A stretch of DNA of 64,000 nucleotides, taken from positions 62,001-126,000 of the forward strand of contig NZ_FZOR01000022.1 of the NCBI RefSeq assembly GCF_900188445.1. Reading direction: 5' to 3'. The position numbers and the translations under genes are program-made. The DNA is from Actinomadura meyerae (lineage in GTDB: Bacteria > Actinomycetota > Actinomycetes > Streptosporangiales > Streptosporangiaceae). Every line of letters starts with the position of its first letter. Positions within the stretch are counted from its first letter, which is position 1. Positions 43,190-52,722 of the stretch are shown one piece after another. The notes beneath the pieces were generated by a model that did not search any database, had not been told where the DNA came from, and saw only the letters and a program-made list of their open reading frames with translations.

Positions 43190-43951
43190 ATGTACGCCGA
43201 GGAACGGCAGCAGGCGATCCTTGCGCTGGCGCGCTCGAAGGGCCGGGTGGACGTGGTCGCGCTGTCGGAGGAGTTCTCGGTCACGACCGAGACGATCCGC
43301 CGCGACCTGACCGTCCTGGAGCGCGCCGGGACGATCCGCCGGGTGCACGGCGGCGCGATGCCGGTGGAGCGGCTCGGGTTCGAGCCGGAGCTGGCGGCGC
43401 GGGACGCGGTGATGACCGAGGAGAAGCAGCGCATCGCGAAGGCGGCGCTGGACGAGCTGCCCGCCGAGGGGTCGATCATCGTGGACGCGGGCACGACCAC
43501 GGCCCGGTTCGTCCAGCTGCTGCCGGCCGACCGCGAGCTGACCGTGATCGTGAACTCGCCGCCGCACGCCGCGGTGCTGGCCACCCGCGCCAACCTGACC
43601 GTGATCATCCTGGGCGGGCGGGTGCGCGGCCGGACGCTCGCCACGGTCGACGACTGGGTGCTGCGCCCGCTCGCCGACCTGTGGGTGGACGTGGCGTTCA
43701 TGGCGACCAACGGCTGCTCGGTCGAGCGCGGGCTGACCACCTCCGACCAGGCGGAGGCGGCGGTGAAGCGGGCGATGATCGCCTCGTCCCGGCGCCGGGT
43801 GCTGCTCGCCGACCGCACCAAGATCGGGCACGACCACCTGGTGCGGTTCGGCGGGCTGTCCGACATCGACGTGCTCATCACCGACACCGGGCTGGACACC
43901 GACCTCGCCGCCGACCTCGCCGCCGCGGGGCCGGAGGTCGTCCGGGCCTAG
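43190..43951 (+). CDS. DeoR/GlpR-family transcriptional repressor of the PTS operon
   Basis: This 253-residue regulator has the DeoR N-terminal helix-turn-helix (EERQQAILALARSKGRVDV, then FSVTTETIRRDLTVLERAG) and the C-terminal sugar-phosphate sensor domain with IIVDAGTTTARF, VIVNSPPHAAVL and MATNGCSVERGLTTSD. It is the last gene of the PTS unit, 79 bases after HPr. DeoR proteins usually bind A/T-rich sites and are induced by a sugar phosphate; the AAAC repeats before the kinase gene are the likely target. Confidence 0.9.
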   Translation: MYAEERQQAILALARSKGRVDVVALSEEFSVTTETIRRDLTVLERAGTIRRVHGGAMPVERLGFEPELAARDAVMTEEKQRIAKAALDELPAEGSIIVDAGTTTARFVQLLPADRELTVIVNSPPHAAVLATRANLTVIILGGRVRGRTLATVDDWVLRPLADLWVDVAFMATNGCSVERGLTTSDQAEAAVKRAMIASSRRRVLLADRTKIGHDHLVRFGGLSDIDVLITDTGLDTDLAADLAAAGPEVVRA

Positions 43952-43957
43952 CGGCCC

Positions 43958-43985
43958 CGGGCCCGCCGCGCGTGGCGGGGGCCCG
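43958..43985. terminator. hairpin between the PTS operon and the converging importer operon
   Basis: CGGGCCCGCC (43958-43967) and GGCGGGGGCCCG (43974-43985) pair over 10 bp with a two-base bulge around a 6-base loop. It stands 7 bases after the DeoR stop in the 97-base convergent gap. Confidence 0.5.
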
Positions 43986-44048
43986 ATGCGGCGGGATGCC
44001 GCCGCCCCGGCGCCGCCGGAGCGGTCGCGCGGGGCGGCGGCGTACCCG

Positions 44049-45362
44049 TCAGCCGGCGGCGGGGACGCCGTTGGCGGGCGCCTGCGGCTGCGGCGTCGTG
44101 TAGGGCTGGATCGGCCCGTCGCCGTCGTCGGTGGTCAGCGGCTGGCCCTCGGGCACGACGTTCTCGCCCTGGATCTTGCCGATCACCGCGCCGGTGTACC
44201 CGGCGTGCGACTCCTTGCTGTAGGCGAAGGGGACGACGCCGGGCCCGGTGAAGTCGGACTTCTCCAGCGCCTCGACGAGGCTCTTGCGGGTCGGGTTCTT
44301 CCCGGCCGCCTGCAGCGCCTGCACGAAGGTGTAGGCGACCGACATCCCGTAGACGATGTTGCCGTTGAACGGCAGCTTCGGGATGTACTGCGCGTGGATC
44401 TTCTTGAACAGCTGCGTCCAGCTGTTGGAGTCGTCGCCGGGCGCCGCGAGGTACCCGTCGGTGATCATGCCCTGGATGAGCGGGCTGCCCTTGACCTCGG
44501 CGCCGCCCTTCTTGGCGAAGCTCTCCAGCAGCCCGGTGAGGGTGATCGGGTCGGATCCGACGTTGCTGACGACGAACGTGGGCTTGTAGTTCAGCTTCAG
44601 CGCCGCGAGCCGGAACAGCGCGGTGTAGGTGGGGATGCTGAACAGCACGACGACGTCGGCCTTGGACTGCGCGATCGCCTGGGCCTGCGCGCCGATGTCG
44701 GTGCTGCCCGGCTGGTAGGACTGGCGGGTGACCACGTCGGCCTTCGGGATGTACTTGTCGAGGCCCTTGACGCCGTCCTGGCCGAAGTCGTCGTTCTGGT
44801 AGAAGTAGGCGACCTTCTTGCCGGCGAACGTCTTCTTGATGTGGTCGCCGAGGATCTTGCCCTCGCGGATGTAGTCGACCTGCCAGCCGAACGTCTGCGG
44901 GTGCTTCTGCGGCTCGTCCCAGCAGCCGCAGCCGGACGCGACGAACAGGTCGGGCACGCGCTGGGCGTTGAGGTAGTCGACGACCTTGGAGTGGGTGGGC
45001 GTGCCCAGCCCGTTGAAGATCGCGAAGACCTTGTCCTGGAGGACGAGCTTCTGCGTCACGCTGACGGTCTGGGTCGGGTTGTAGGCGTCGTCCACGTACT
45101 TGTAGACGATCTTGCGGCCGTGCACGCCGCCGTTGGCGTTGACGTAGTCGAAGAACGCCTTGGACGCCGCGGAGTTGGCGCTGTATCCGGGCGCGGCGGG
45201 GCCGGTCAGCGGCTGGTGGCTGCCGATGGTGACGGTGGTGGCGGTGACGCCGGGCGCGGTCGAGCCGCCGCCGTCCCCGCCGTCACCGCCGCAGCCGCTC
45301 GCCGCGATCGCCAGGCTCGCCGCGGTCATCACGGCGAGCGCCCTGGTCCGCAATCGCTTCAT
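44049..45362 (-). CDS. substrate-binding lipoprotein, branched-chain amino acid-type ABC importer
   Basis: This 437-residue protein is a LivJ-type periplasmic-binding homologue attached to the membrane by lipid: signal MKRLRTRALAVMTAASLAIA with lipobox ASGC (C24). The bi-lobed fold is visible in TIGSHQPLTGPAAPGYSANSAASKAFF and FQNDD-like DFGQDGVKG segments. The ATG at 45362 has GGAGGAGCAG upstream. The upstream gene livM runs on in another frame to overlap it by 80 bases. Such family members also bind aromatic and other carboxylic acids, so the name does not fix the ligand. Confidence 0.9.
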   Translation of the reverse strand: MKRLRTRALAVMTAASLAIAASGCGGDGGDGGGSTAPGVTATTVTIGSHQPLTGPAAPGYSANSAASKAFFDYVNANGGVHGRKIVYKYVDDAYNPTQTVSVTQKLVLQDKVFAIFNGLGTPTHSKVVDYLNAQRVPDLFVASGCGCWDEPQKHPQTFGWQVDYIREGKILGDHIKKTFAGKKVAYFYQNDDFGQDGVKGLDKYIPKADVVTRQSYQPGSTDIGAQAQAIAQSKADVVVLFSIPTYTALFRLAALKLNYKPTFVVSNVGSDPITLTGLLESFAKKGGAEVKGSPLIQGMITDGYLAAPGDDSNSWTQLFKKIHAQYIPKLPFNGNIVYGMSVAYTFVQALQAAGKNPTRKSLVEALEKSDFTGPGVVPFAYSKESHAGYTGAVIGKIQGENVVPEGQPLTTDDGDGPIQPYTTPQPQAPANGVPAAG

Positions 45363-46467
45363 CTGCTCCTCCTGGGTGCGTGGTGGTGGGCCCCGATGTG
45401 TCGGTCGATGCGGAACCGCGCGGCCCGGGAGCTCGGTCGCGCCATGCGTGCGCGCGGCGCCGGACGGCGCCGCCGATGCCGCGCAGCCCGCCCTGCAGGC
45501 CGCGCGGGAAGGCCAGCGTCACCACGATGAGGACGAGGCCGTAGACGGCGAGGGGCAGGTTGGAGGCGATGTTGTGCGAGAGGCCGGACGAGGACGTCAG
45601 GTCGGACGCCCACGTCGGCACGTACACCAGGATCAGCGCGCCCCACACGGCGCCGGCCAGGCTGCCGAGGCCGCCGATGATGATCGCGGCGATCAGCTGG
45701 AGGGAGAGCGTGAGGGGGAAGGCGCCCGGCGCGGCGAGCGTCGCGACGACCGCGAGCAGCCCGCCGCCGAGGCCGGCGCAGGCCGCCGAGACGACGGTCG
45801 CGGCGATCCGCAGCCGGGCGACCCGGACCCCGCTGAGCGCGGCGGCGATCTCGTCGTCGCGGCTGGCCCGCAGCGTCCGGCCGAACCGGCCGCGGGTGAG
45901 GTTGGCGAGCAGGAACAGCGTGACGACGGCGCCGAGGCAGGAGATCCACGCCTGCCAGCGCTCCAGCGGGAACGTCTCGCCGAGCGCCTCGGGCGGCACC
46001 GGCGGGACGAGCGTCAGCCCGTTCTGCCCGCCGAGCAGGTCGGTGAGCGGCTCGTAGTTGGCGAGGCCCGGCAGCCCCACCGCGAACGCGAGCGTGGCGC
46101 CCGCCAGGTACGGGCCGTGGAGCCGGGCGGCGACCGCGCCGACCAGCACGCCCGCGACGGCGGTGACGCCGGCCGCGGCGGCGAGGACGGCGGCGAGCGG
46201 CCAGCCCCAGTGCCCGATGACGAGCGCGGCCGTGTAGGCGCCGACCGCCATGAACGCGCCGTGCCCGAGCGAGATCTGCCCGCCGAGCCCGGTCAGCACG
46301 GTGAGGCCGGCGACCGCGCAGGTGAGGTAGGCGACCTGCGCGATCTGCAGGTCCCGGTAGGGGCCGACGGCGGTCGTCAGGACGTACAGGGCGGCGAGCG
46401 CGGCGAGGGCGCCGGCGGTGTGCCGCGTCAGCGTCGAGCGGCGCAGCAGGTTCAGGACGGTGTCCAC
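45283..46467 (-). CDS. branched-chain amino acid-type ABC importer permease (LivM-like)
   Basis: This 394-residue permease has about ten membrane helices and the LivM signatures GLGGQISLGHGAFMAVGAYTAA and the cytoplasmic EAA-like loop IGRT-type TLRASRDDEIAAALSGV. It is longer than usual LivM because a hydrophilic tail of about 60 residues runs into the 5' end of the binding-protein gene, overlapping it by 80 bases. The GTG start at 46467 is 4 bases after the livH stop. Confidence 0.88.
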   Translation of the reverse strand: MDTVLNLLRRSTLTRHTAGALAALAALYVLTTAVGPYRDLQIAQVAYLTCAVAGLTVLTGLGGQISLGHGAFMAVGAYTAALVIGHWGWPLAAVLAAAAGVTAVAGVLVGAVAARLHGPYLAGATLAFAVGLPGLANYEPLTDLLGGQNGLTLVPPVPPEALGETFPLERWQAWISCLGAVVTLFLLANLTRGRFGRTLRASRDDEIAAALSGVRVARLRIAATVVSAACAGLGGGLLAVVATLAAPGAFPLTLSLQLIAAIIIGGLGSLAGAVWGALILVYVPTWASDLTSSSGLSHNIASNLPLAVYGLVLIVVTLAFPRGLQGGLRGIGGAVRRRAHAWRDRAPGPRGSASTDTSGPTTTHPGGADEAIADQGARRDDRGEPGDRGERLRR

Positions 46468-46471
46468 CGCG

Positions 46472-47350
46472 TCACACCCTTCTCGCCGTGCTCGCGGCGA
46501 ACAGGCCGTTGGGTCTGACCATCAGGACGGTGATGAGGGCGGCGAGCGCCCCGAACGTGACCAGGTCCGAGCTGACGTAGCCGGACACGTAGCTGAGCGC
46601 GCAGCCGAGCAGCAGCCCGCCGGTGACGGCGCCGGCCGGGCTGTCCAGCCCGCCGATGACCGCCGCGGTGAACCCGAACACGAGCATCGCGTCGAACTGG
46701 GCGGGGCCGACGAACACCGACGGGGCGATCAGCACCCCGGCGAGCGACCCGACGAGCGCGGCGAGCGCCCACCCGAGGGTGAGCATCCGGCCGACGCGGA
46801 CGCCCTGCAGCCGGGCGATCTCCGGCGCGAACGCCGACGCGCGCAGCCGCAGCCCGAGGTCGGTGCGGACGAACAGCAGCGTCAGCAGCACCATCACCGC
46901 GGCGACGGCGCCGATGACGAACAGGTCGAACGGCGACAGCAGCAGCCGCGTCCCGGCCACCGACAGCCCCTTGATCGTGAAAGCGGGCGGGTAGGAGTGC
47001 GGGGTGTCGCCCCAGATCATCCCGGCGCCCGCCTGCAGCAGCACGTACAGGCCGAGCGTGACGATGACGGCGTTCAGCGGCGGCTTGTTCTCCACCGGGC
47101 GGACCACGACCCGCTCGATCACCGCGCCGAGCACCAGCCCGGACGCCAGCGCGGTGCCGAGCGCGAGCCAGTAGGAGCCGCCGGCGTCGATGACGCTCCA
47201 GGCGAGGAACGTCGTGAACATCAGCATCCCGCCCTGCGCGAAGTTCACGATGCGGGTGGCCCGCCAGATCAGCACGAGCGCGAGCGCGACGGCCGCGAAC
47301 ACCATGCCGGAGGTGATGCCGGCGAGCGTGAGATTGATGAAGCGCACCAT
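46472..47350 (-). CDS. branched-chain amino acid-type ABC importer permease (LivH-like)
   Basis: This 292-residue permease begins MVRFINLTLAGITSGMVFAAVALALVLIWRATRIVNFAQGG, the LivH signature, and has the EAA-like loop around LRASAFAPEIARLQGV. The ATG at 47350 overlaps the livF stop in TGATG. It pairs with LivM to form the channel. Confidence 0.92.
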   Translation of the reverse strand: MVRFINLTLAGITSGMVFAAVALALVLIWRATRIVNFAQGGMLMFTTFLAWSVIDAGGSYWLALGTALASGLVLGAVIERVVVRPVENKPPLNAVIVTLGLYVLLQAGAGMIWGDTPHSYPPAFTIKGLSVAGTRLLLSPFDLFVIGAVAAVMVLLTLLFVRTDLGLRLRASAFAPEIARLQGVRVGRMLTLGWALAALVGSLAGVLIAPSVFVGPAQFDAMLVFGFTAAVIGGLDSPAGAVTGGLLLGCALSYVSGYVSSDLVTFGALAALITVLMVRPNGLFAASTARRV

Positions 47351-48057
47351 CAGAACCCCAGGTAGGCGTGGCGGAGGCGGTCGTCGGCGGCGAGGGTCGC
47401 GGCGGGCTCGGACGCGACGACCGCGCCGAGGTCCAGGACGATCGCGCGGTCGGCGACCGACAGCGCGCTGCGGGCGTTCTGCTCGACGAGCAGCACCGTG
47501 CGCCCGTCCTCGTCGCACAGCCGGCGCAGCACGGCCATCAGCTGGGCGACCACGCGCGGCGCCAGGCCGAGGGACGGCTCGTCGACCAGCAGCAGCCGGG
47601 GCGCGCCGGTGAGCGCCCGGGCCAGCGCGAGCATCTGCCGCTCGCCGCCGGACAGGGTGGCGGCGGTCCTCGCGCGCCGCTCGGCGAGCGGCGGGAACAG
47701 CTCGTACATCTCGGCGACCCGCCGCGCGAGCGCGGCCCGGTCCCCTCTCCACAGCCCGCCGAGCCGCAGGTTGTCCTCGACGGTCAGCTCGGTGATGACG
47801 CCGCCGCTCTGCGGGACGTGCGCGACCCCGAGCCGGACGATGTCCTCGACCGGCAGCCGGGTGAGGTCCGTCCCGTCCAGCTCGACGCGGCCCGCCCGGG
47901 GCCGCAGGAGCCCGGAGACCGTGCGCAGCAGCGTGGTCTTCCCGGCGCCGTTCGCGCCGAGCACCGCGGTCACCGAGCCCTCGTCCACCGTCAGGTCCAC
48001 GCCGCCGAGCGCGCGGACGGCCCCGTAGTGGACGGTCAGCCCCTTCACCTCAAGCAC
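47350..48057 (-). CDS. branched-chain amino acid-type ABC importer ATPase (LivF-like)
   Basis: This 235-residue ATPase has Walker A GANGAGKTT, signature LSGGERQ, Walker B LLLVDEPSLGL and the LivF C-terminal LVEQNARSALSVADR. The GTG start at 48057 overlaps the livG stop by 8 bases, indicating coupled synthesis of the two ATPases. Confidence 0.94.
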   Translation of the reverse strand: MLEVKGLTVHYGAVRALGGVDLTVDEGSVTAVLGANGAGKTTLLRTVSGLLRPRAGRVELDGTDLTRLPVEDIVRLGVAHVPQSGGVITELTVEDNLRLGGLWRGDRAALARRVAEMYELFPPLAERRARTAATLSGGERQMLALARALTGAPRLLLVDEPSLGLAPRVVAQLMAVLRRLCDEDGRTVLLVEQNARSALSVADRAIVLDLGAVVASEPAATLAADDRLRHAYLGF

Positions 48058-48829
48058 CCGCGACCTCCTCGCCGAGGTAGGCGTCGAGGACGGCGGGGTC
48101 GTCGCGGACCTCCGCGGGCGCCCCGTTCGCGATGACCTTGCCGAAGTCCAGCACCACGACCTGGTCGCAGACGTTCATCACCAGGTCCATGTGGTGCTCG
48201 ACGAGCACGACCGCCGGGCCGCCGCGCAGGCCGCGGATCAGCTCGGCCAGCTCGTCCATCTCCGCCGCCGACAGCCCGGCGGCGGGCTCGTCCAGCAGCA
48301 GCAGGTCGGGCTCGGCGACCAGCGCCCGCGCGAGCGCGACGCGCTTCTGCACGCCGTAGGGCAGCTCACCGGACAGCCGGTGCGCCTCCCCCTCTACGCC
48401 CAGTTCCGCGAGACGGGCCATCGCCCGCTCGCGCAGCGCGGACTCGTCGCGGTCGCCGCGCGGCAGCGCCAGGAGGCCGGACCAGAACCCGGCCCTGGCG
48501 TGCCGGTCCGCGCCGACCATGACGTTCTCCAGGACGGTGAGCCCGGGGAAGAGCCCGAGTCCCTGCAATGTCCGGGCGATCCCGAGCCGCGTCAAGTCGT
48601 GCGGCCGGTGCCGGCCGAGGACCCGGCCGCGCCAGCGCACCTCGCCGGACACCGGCCGGACGAACCCGCACACCACGTTGAAGAGGGTCGTCTTGCCGGC
48701 GCCGTTCGGGCCGATCACGCCGGTGACCCGGCCCTGCGGCGCGGAGAGGGACACGCCGTCCAGTGCGACCAGCCCGGCGAAGCGGACGGTCACCTCTCGT
48801 AGTTCCAAGTTCGCGGAGGAGCCGGACAT
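48050..48829 (-). CDS. branched-chain amino acid-type ABC importer ATPase (LivG-like)
   Basis: This 259-residue ATPase has Walker A GPNGAGKTT, a signature reading LPYGVQKRVALARAL (LSYG-type, as in LivG), Walker B LLLLDEPAAGL and the LVEHHMDLVMNVCD end. It is first in the livG-livF-livH-livM-binding protein operon. The ATG at 48829 has GAGGCGAT upstream. Operator site 1 (48885-48898) lies 56 bases before it, so the TetR protein at 49062 probably controls the whole importer. Confidence 0.94.
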   Translation of the reverse strand: MSGSSANLELREVTVRFAGLVALDGVSLSAPQGRVTGVIGPNGAGKTTLFNVVCGFVRPVSGEVRWRGRVLGRHRPHDLTRLGIARTLQGLGLFPGLTVLENVMVGADRHARAGFWSGLLALPRGDRDESALRERAMARLAELGVEGEAHRLSGELPYGVQKRVALARALVAEPDLLLLDEPAAGLSAAEMDELAELIRGLRGGPAVVLVEHHMDLVMNVCDQVVVLDFGKVIANGAPAEVRDDPAVLDAYLGEEVAGA

Positions 48830-48884
48830 ATCGCCTCACCTCGCCGATGAAACAGCGTGAATCCCCCGAGGCTGAAATGCACAT

Positions 48885-48898
48885 ACCGACTGGTCGGA
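48885..48898. promoter_or_regulatory. TetR operator site 1 (importer / tetR gap)
   Basis: ACCGACTGGTCGGA is an imperfect palindrome nearly identical to the perfect 14-base sites 2 and 3; CAT precedes it in all three. In the direction of livG it is followed by TATGTG, a plausible -10 element. It lies 56 bases before livG and 164 bases before the divergent TetR gene. Confidence 0.75.
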
Positions 48899-49061
48899 TT
48901 CCATGAAGATAGAATCAACGGGCACTCCCGGTCAACAGCCGGTGCGCAGGTCCCGAGACCGCTTCGCGCCCGCGCCGCCGGTAGGCTGTCGGCGCTGCGC
49001 GGGCGGCCGCCGCCGGGACGGCGCGAGACGACCCGGGGCATCCCGGAACGGAGGTGGAGTG

Positions 49062-49664
49062 ATGACGCAGGCGCCCGCGAACCGGATCCCCGGCAACCTG
49101 CCGCTGCCCGACCGGCTCCTGGCCGTGGCGACGCGGATGTTCGCCGAGAAGGGCTTCGAGAACACCTCGGTCCAGGAGATCGTGAACGCCGCGGGCGTCA
49201 CCAAGGGCGCGATGTACCACTACTTCGGCTCGAAGGACGACCTGCTCTACGAGATCTACCACCGGCTCCTCGGCCTGCAGATGTCCCGCCTGGAGCAGAT
49301 CGCCGACGGCCCCGGCACCGCCGAGGAGCGCCTGCGCGCCGCCGCCGTCGACGTCCTCAACACCTCGTTCCGCTACCTGGACGACTTCACGGTCTTCTTC
49401 CGCTCGACGCACCTGCTCCCCCGCGACCGCCGCGAGGCCGTCCGCGCCGAGCGCCGCCGCTACCACGAGCGCTTCCGCGACCTGGTCGAGGAGGGCCAGC
49501 GGGCGGGCGCCTTCCGCAGCGCCACGCCCGCCGACATCGCCGTCCACTTCTTCTTCGGGACCGTCCACCAGATCGGCGTCTGGTACCGCCCCGGCGGCAC
49601 CCTGCGCACCGAGGCCATCAGCGACCACTACGTGGACCTGTTCCTGAACGGCCTCAAGAACTAG
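49062..49664 (+). CDS. TetR-family transcriptional regulator
   Basis: This 200-residue regulator has the TetR helix-turn-helix: LAVATRMFAEKGFENTSVQE, then IVNAAGVTKGAMYHYFGSKDDL. The C-terminal ligand domain has HFFFGTVHQIGVWYRPGG; such shapes bind acyl-CoAs or aromatic compounds in related regulators (FadR, PaaR and similar). The ATG at 49062 has GGAGGTGGAGTG upstream. It is divergent from the importer and next to the ligase, and three matching palindromes mark its probable targets. Confidence 0.9.
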   Translation: MTQAPANRIPGNLPLPDRLLAVATRMFAEKGFENTSVQEIVNAAGVTKGAMYHYFGSKDDLLYEIYHRLLGLQMSRLEQIADGPGTAEERLRAAAVDVLNTSFRYLDDFTVFFRSTHLLPRDRREAVRAERRRYHERFRDLVEEGQRAGAFRSATPADIAVHFFFGTVHQIGVWYRPGGTLRTEAISDHYVDLFLNGLKN

Positions 49665-49689
49665 CCGCGCCGGCGCGGCGCCCCCGCGC

Positions 49690-51339
<1,650 letters not shown>

Positions 51340-51401
51340 GGCATTTCTCCGAGAAGACGCGCGGTGCCGAACGGCCGGCGGCGGGAATGGACAACGCACA
51401 T

Positions 51402-51415
51402 ACCGACCGGTCGGT
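51402..51415. promoter_or_regulatory. TetR operator site 2 (before the acyl-CoA synthetase)
   Basis: ACCGACCGGTCGGT is a perfect 14-base palindrome, preceded by CAT as at the other sites. It lies between the kinase stop and the ligase start; in the ligase direction it is followed by TATGTG. Confidence 0.85.
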
Positions 51416-51443
51416 TCACCATAATTTCAGCGGTCCGCCGCCG

Positions 51444-52505
51444 TCAATGTCCCGGCCGCGGGCGGCCGGGGGGCGGGGAGCCGTCGCGCAGCGCGGCGAG
51501 GCCCGCGCGCAGCAGCGGCTCGACGGTCGCGCCGACCCTGCCGAACCCCTCCCCCACGGTCTGGCCGCGCAGGTACCGGTAGTGGATGCCCTCGGAGATC
51601 ACGGCGAGCTTGAAGCAGGCCAGCGCCACGTAGAAGCCGATCGAGGACACGTCGCGGCCGCTGCGCGCGGCGTAGCGGGCCACCACCTCGTCCGGCCCGG
51701 GGAAGCCGGGCGCGCTCGACGCGTCCCTGCCGCCGGGCGCCGGGGCGCCGCGCCCGAGGTAGACGAGCAGCAGCGCGAGGTCCGTCAGCGGGTCGCCGAG
51801 CGTGGCCATCTCCCAGTCCAGGACGGCCGCGATCCGGTCGCGGGAGTCGACGAGGAGGTTGTCGAGCCGGTAGTCGCCGTGCACGATGGCGGGCGCCGAA
51901 CCCGGCGGCGTGTTCGCCGCGAGCAGCGCGTGCAGCTCGTCGGCGGCGGGCAGGTCCCGGCTGCGGGACGCGTCGAGCTGCTTCTTCCAGCGCCGCACCT
52001 GGCGGGCGAGGAAGCCCTCCGGGCGGCCGAAGCCGGCGAGGCCGACCGCCGCCGGGTCGACGCCGTGCAGGTCCACGAGCGTGTCGAGCATCCGTTCGGC
52101 GATGCGCGCGACCCGGTCCGGCCCGAGCGGCGCCAGCTCGGCCGCGCTCCGGTACGGGACGCCCTCCACCTTCTCCATCACGTAGAACGGCGCGCCGAGC
52201 ACGTCCGGGGCCTCGCACAGCGCGTAGGTCGCCGGGACGGGCACGGCGGTGCCGGCGAGCGCGGTCATGACCCGGTACTCGCGCGCCATGTCGTGGGCGG
52301 TGGCGAGGACGTGCCCGAGCGGCGGACGCCGCACGATCCACGCGGAGCGCCCGTCGGTCACCTCGTAGGTGAGGTTGGACCGCCCGCCCTCCACGACCCG
52401 CGCGCGCAGCGGTCCGGAGGCGCCGCCCGGCCGGACGCGGTCGAAATACTCCCGGAACCGGTCCAGCGGCAGCCCGGGGACGCCCGCCTCCTCGAACACC
52501 GGCAT
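51444..52505 (-). CDS. APH-family phosphotransferase (ACAD10/11- or LvaA-like kinase)
   Basis: This 353-residue protein has an aminoglycoside-phosphotransferase/choline-kinase fold. The catalytic loop reads H-G-D-Y-R-L-D-N in IVHGDYRLDNLLV, and the metal-binding aspartate is in AVLDWEMATLGDP. This version, close to the kinase domain of ACAD10/11 and to Pseudomonas LvaA, is associated with acyl-CoA metabolism; those kinases phosphorylate 4-hydroxyacyl-CoAs. The ATG at 52505 has GAGGAGAG upstream; the longer frame lacks support. Operator site 3 lies 47 bases upstream. An aminoglycoside-resistance function is less likely. Confidence 0.85.
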   Translation of the reverse strand: MPVFEEAGVPGLPLDRFREYFDRVRPGGASGPLRARVVEGGRSNLTYEVTDGRSAWIVRRPPLGHVLATAHDMAREYRVMTALAGTAVPVPATYALCEAPDVLGAPFYVMEKVEGVPYRSAAELAPLGPDRVARIAERMLDTLVDLHGVDPAAVGLAGFGRPEGFLARQVRRWKKQLDASRSRDLPAADELHALLAANTPPGSAPAIVHGDYRLDNLLVDSRDRIAAVLDWEMATLGDPLTDLALLLVYLGRGAPAPGGRDASSAPGFPGPDEVVARYAARSGRDVSSIGFYVALACFKLAVISEGIHYRYLRGQTVGEGFGRVGATVEPLLRAGLAALRDGSPPPGRPRPGH

Positions 52506-52551
52506 CGTCTCTCCTCGCCGTCCGAAAGGTATGCGCCGCCGATAAGACCAT

Positions 52552-52565
52552 ACCGACCGGTCGGT
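52552..52565. promoter_or_regulatory. TetR operator site 3 (before the APH-type kinase)
   Basis: ACCGACCGGTCGGT is identical to site 2 and again preceded by CAT. It is 47 bases from the kinase start and is followed, in that direction, by TATGGT, a good -10 candidate. Confidence 0.85.
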
Positions 52566-52642
52566 TTTCAACGGCGGAACTCAGTCCGGCCCGCCGGTGC
52601 CGGCGCCGCCGTCCTCGGCGGCCGGCGATGCCCGGGCGATAC

Positions 52643-52676
52643 TTAGTTTGACTAACATATGAACCGGTGGTAGACC
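52643..52676 (+). promoter_or_regulatory. MFS transporter promoter overlapped by a TTAGT palindrome
   Basis: TTGACT (52648-52653) and TAGACC (52671-52676) are 17 bases apart and form a possible promoter for the MFS gene at 52723. The -35 is embedded in TTAGT-TTG-ACTAA (52643-52655), a perfect palindrome of the kind bound by MarR regulators. No MarR gene is in the window. Confidence 0.6.
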
Positions 52677-52722
52677 GGAAGCCGGTGTCCCCGCAAACCC
52701 GACCGACCACCAGAGAGCACGA

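Noticed and set aside
51444..52505. Aminoglycoside resistance kinase
   Set aside because: The APH fold is present, but the sequence context (acyl-CoA ligase with identical operator) and likeness to the ACAD10/LvaA group favour acyl-CoA metabolism.
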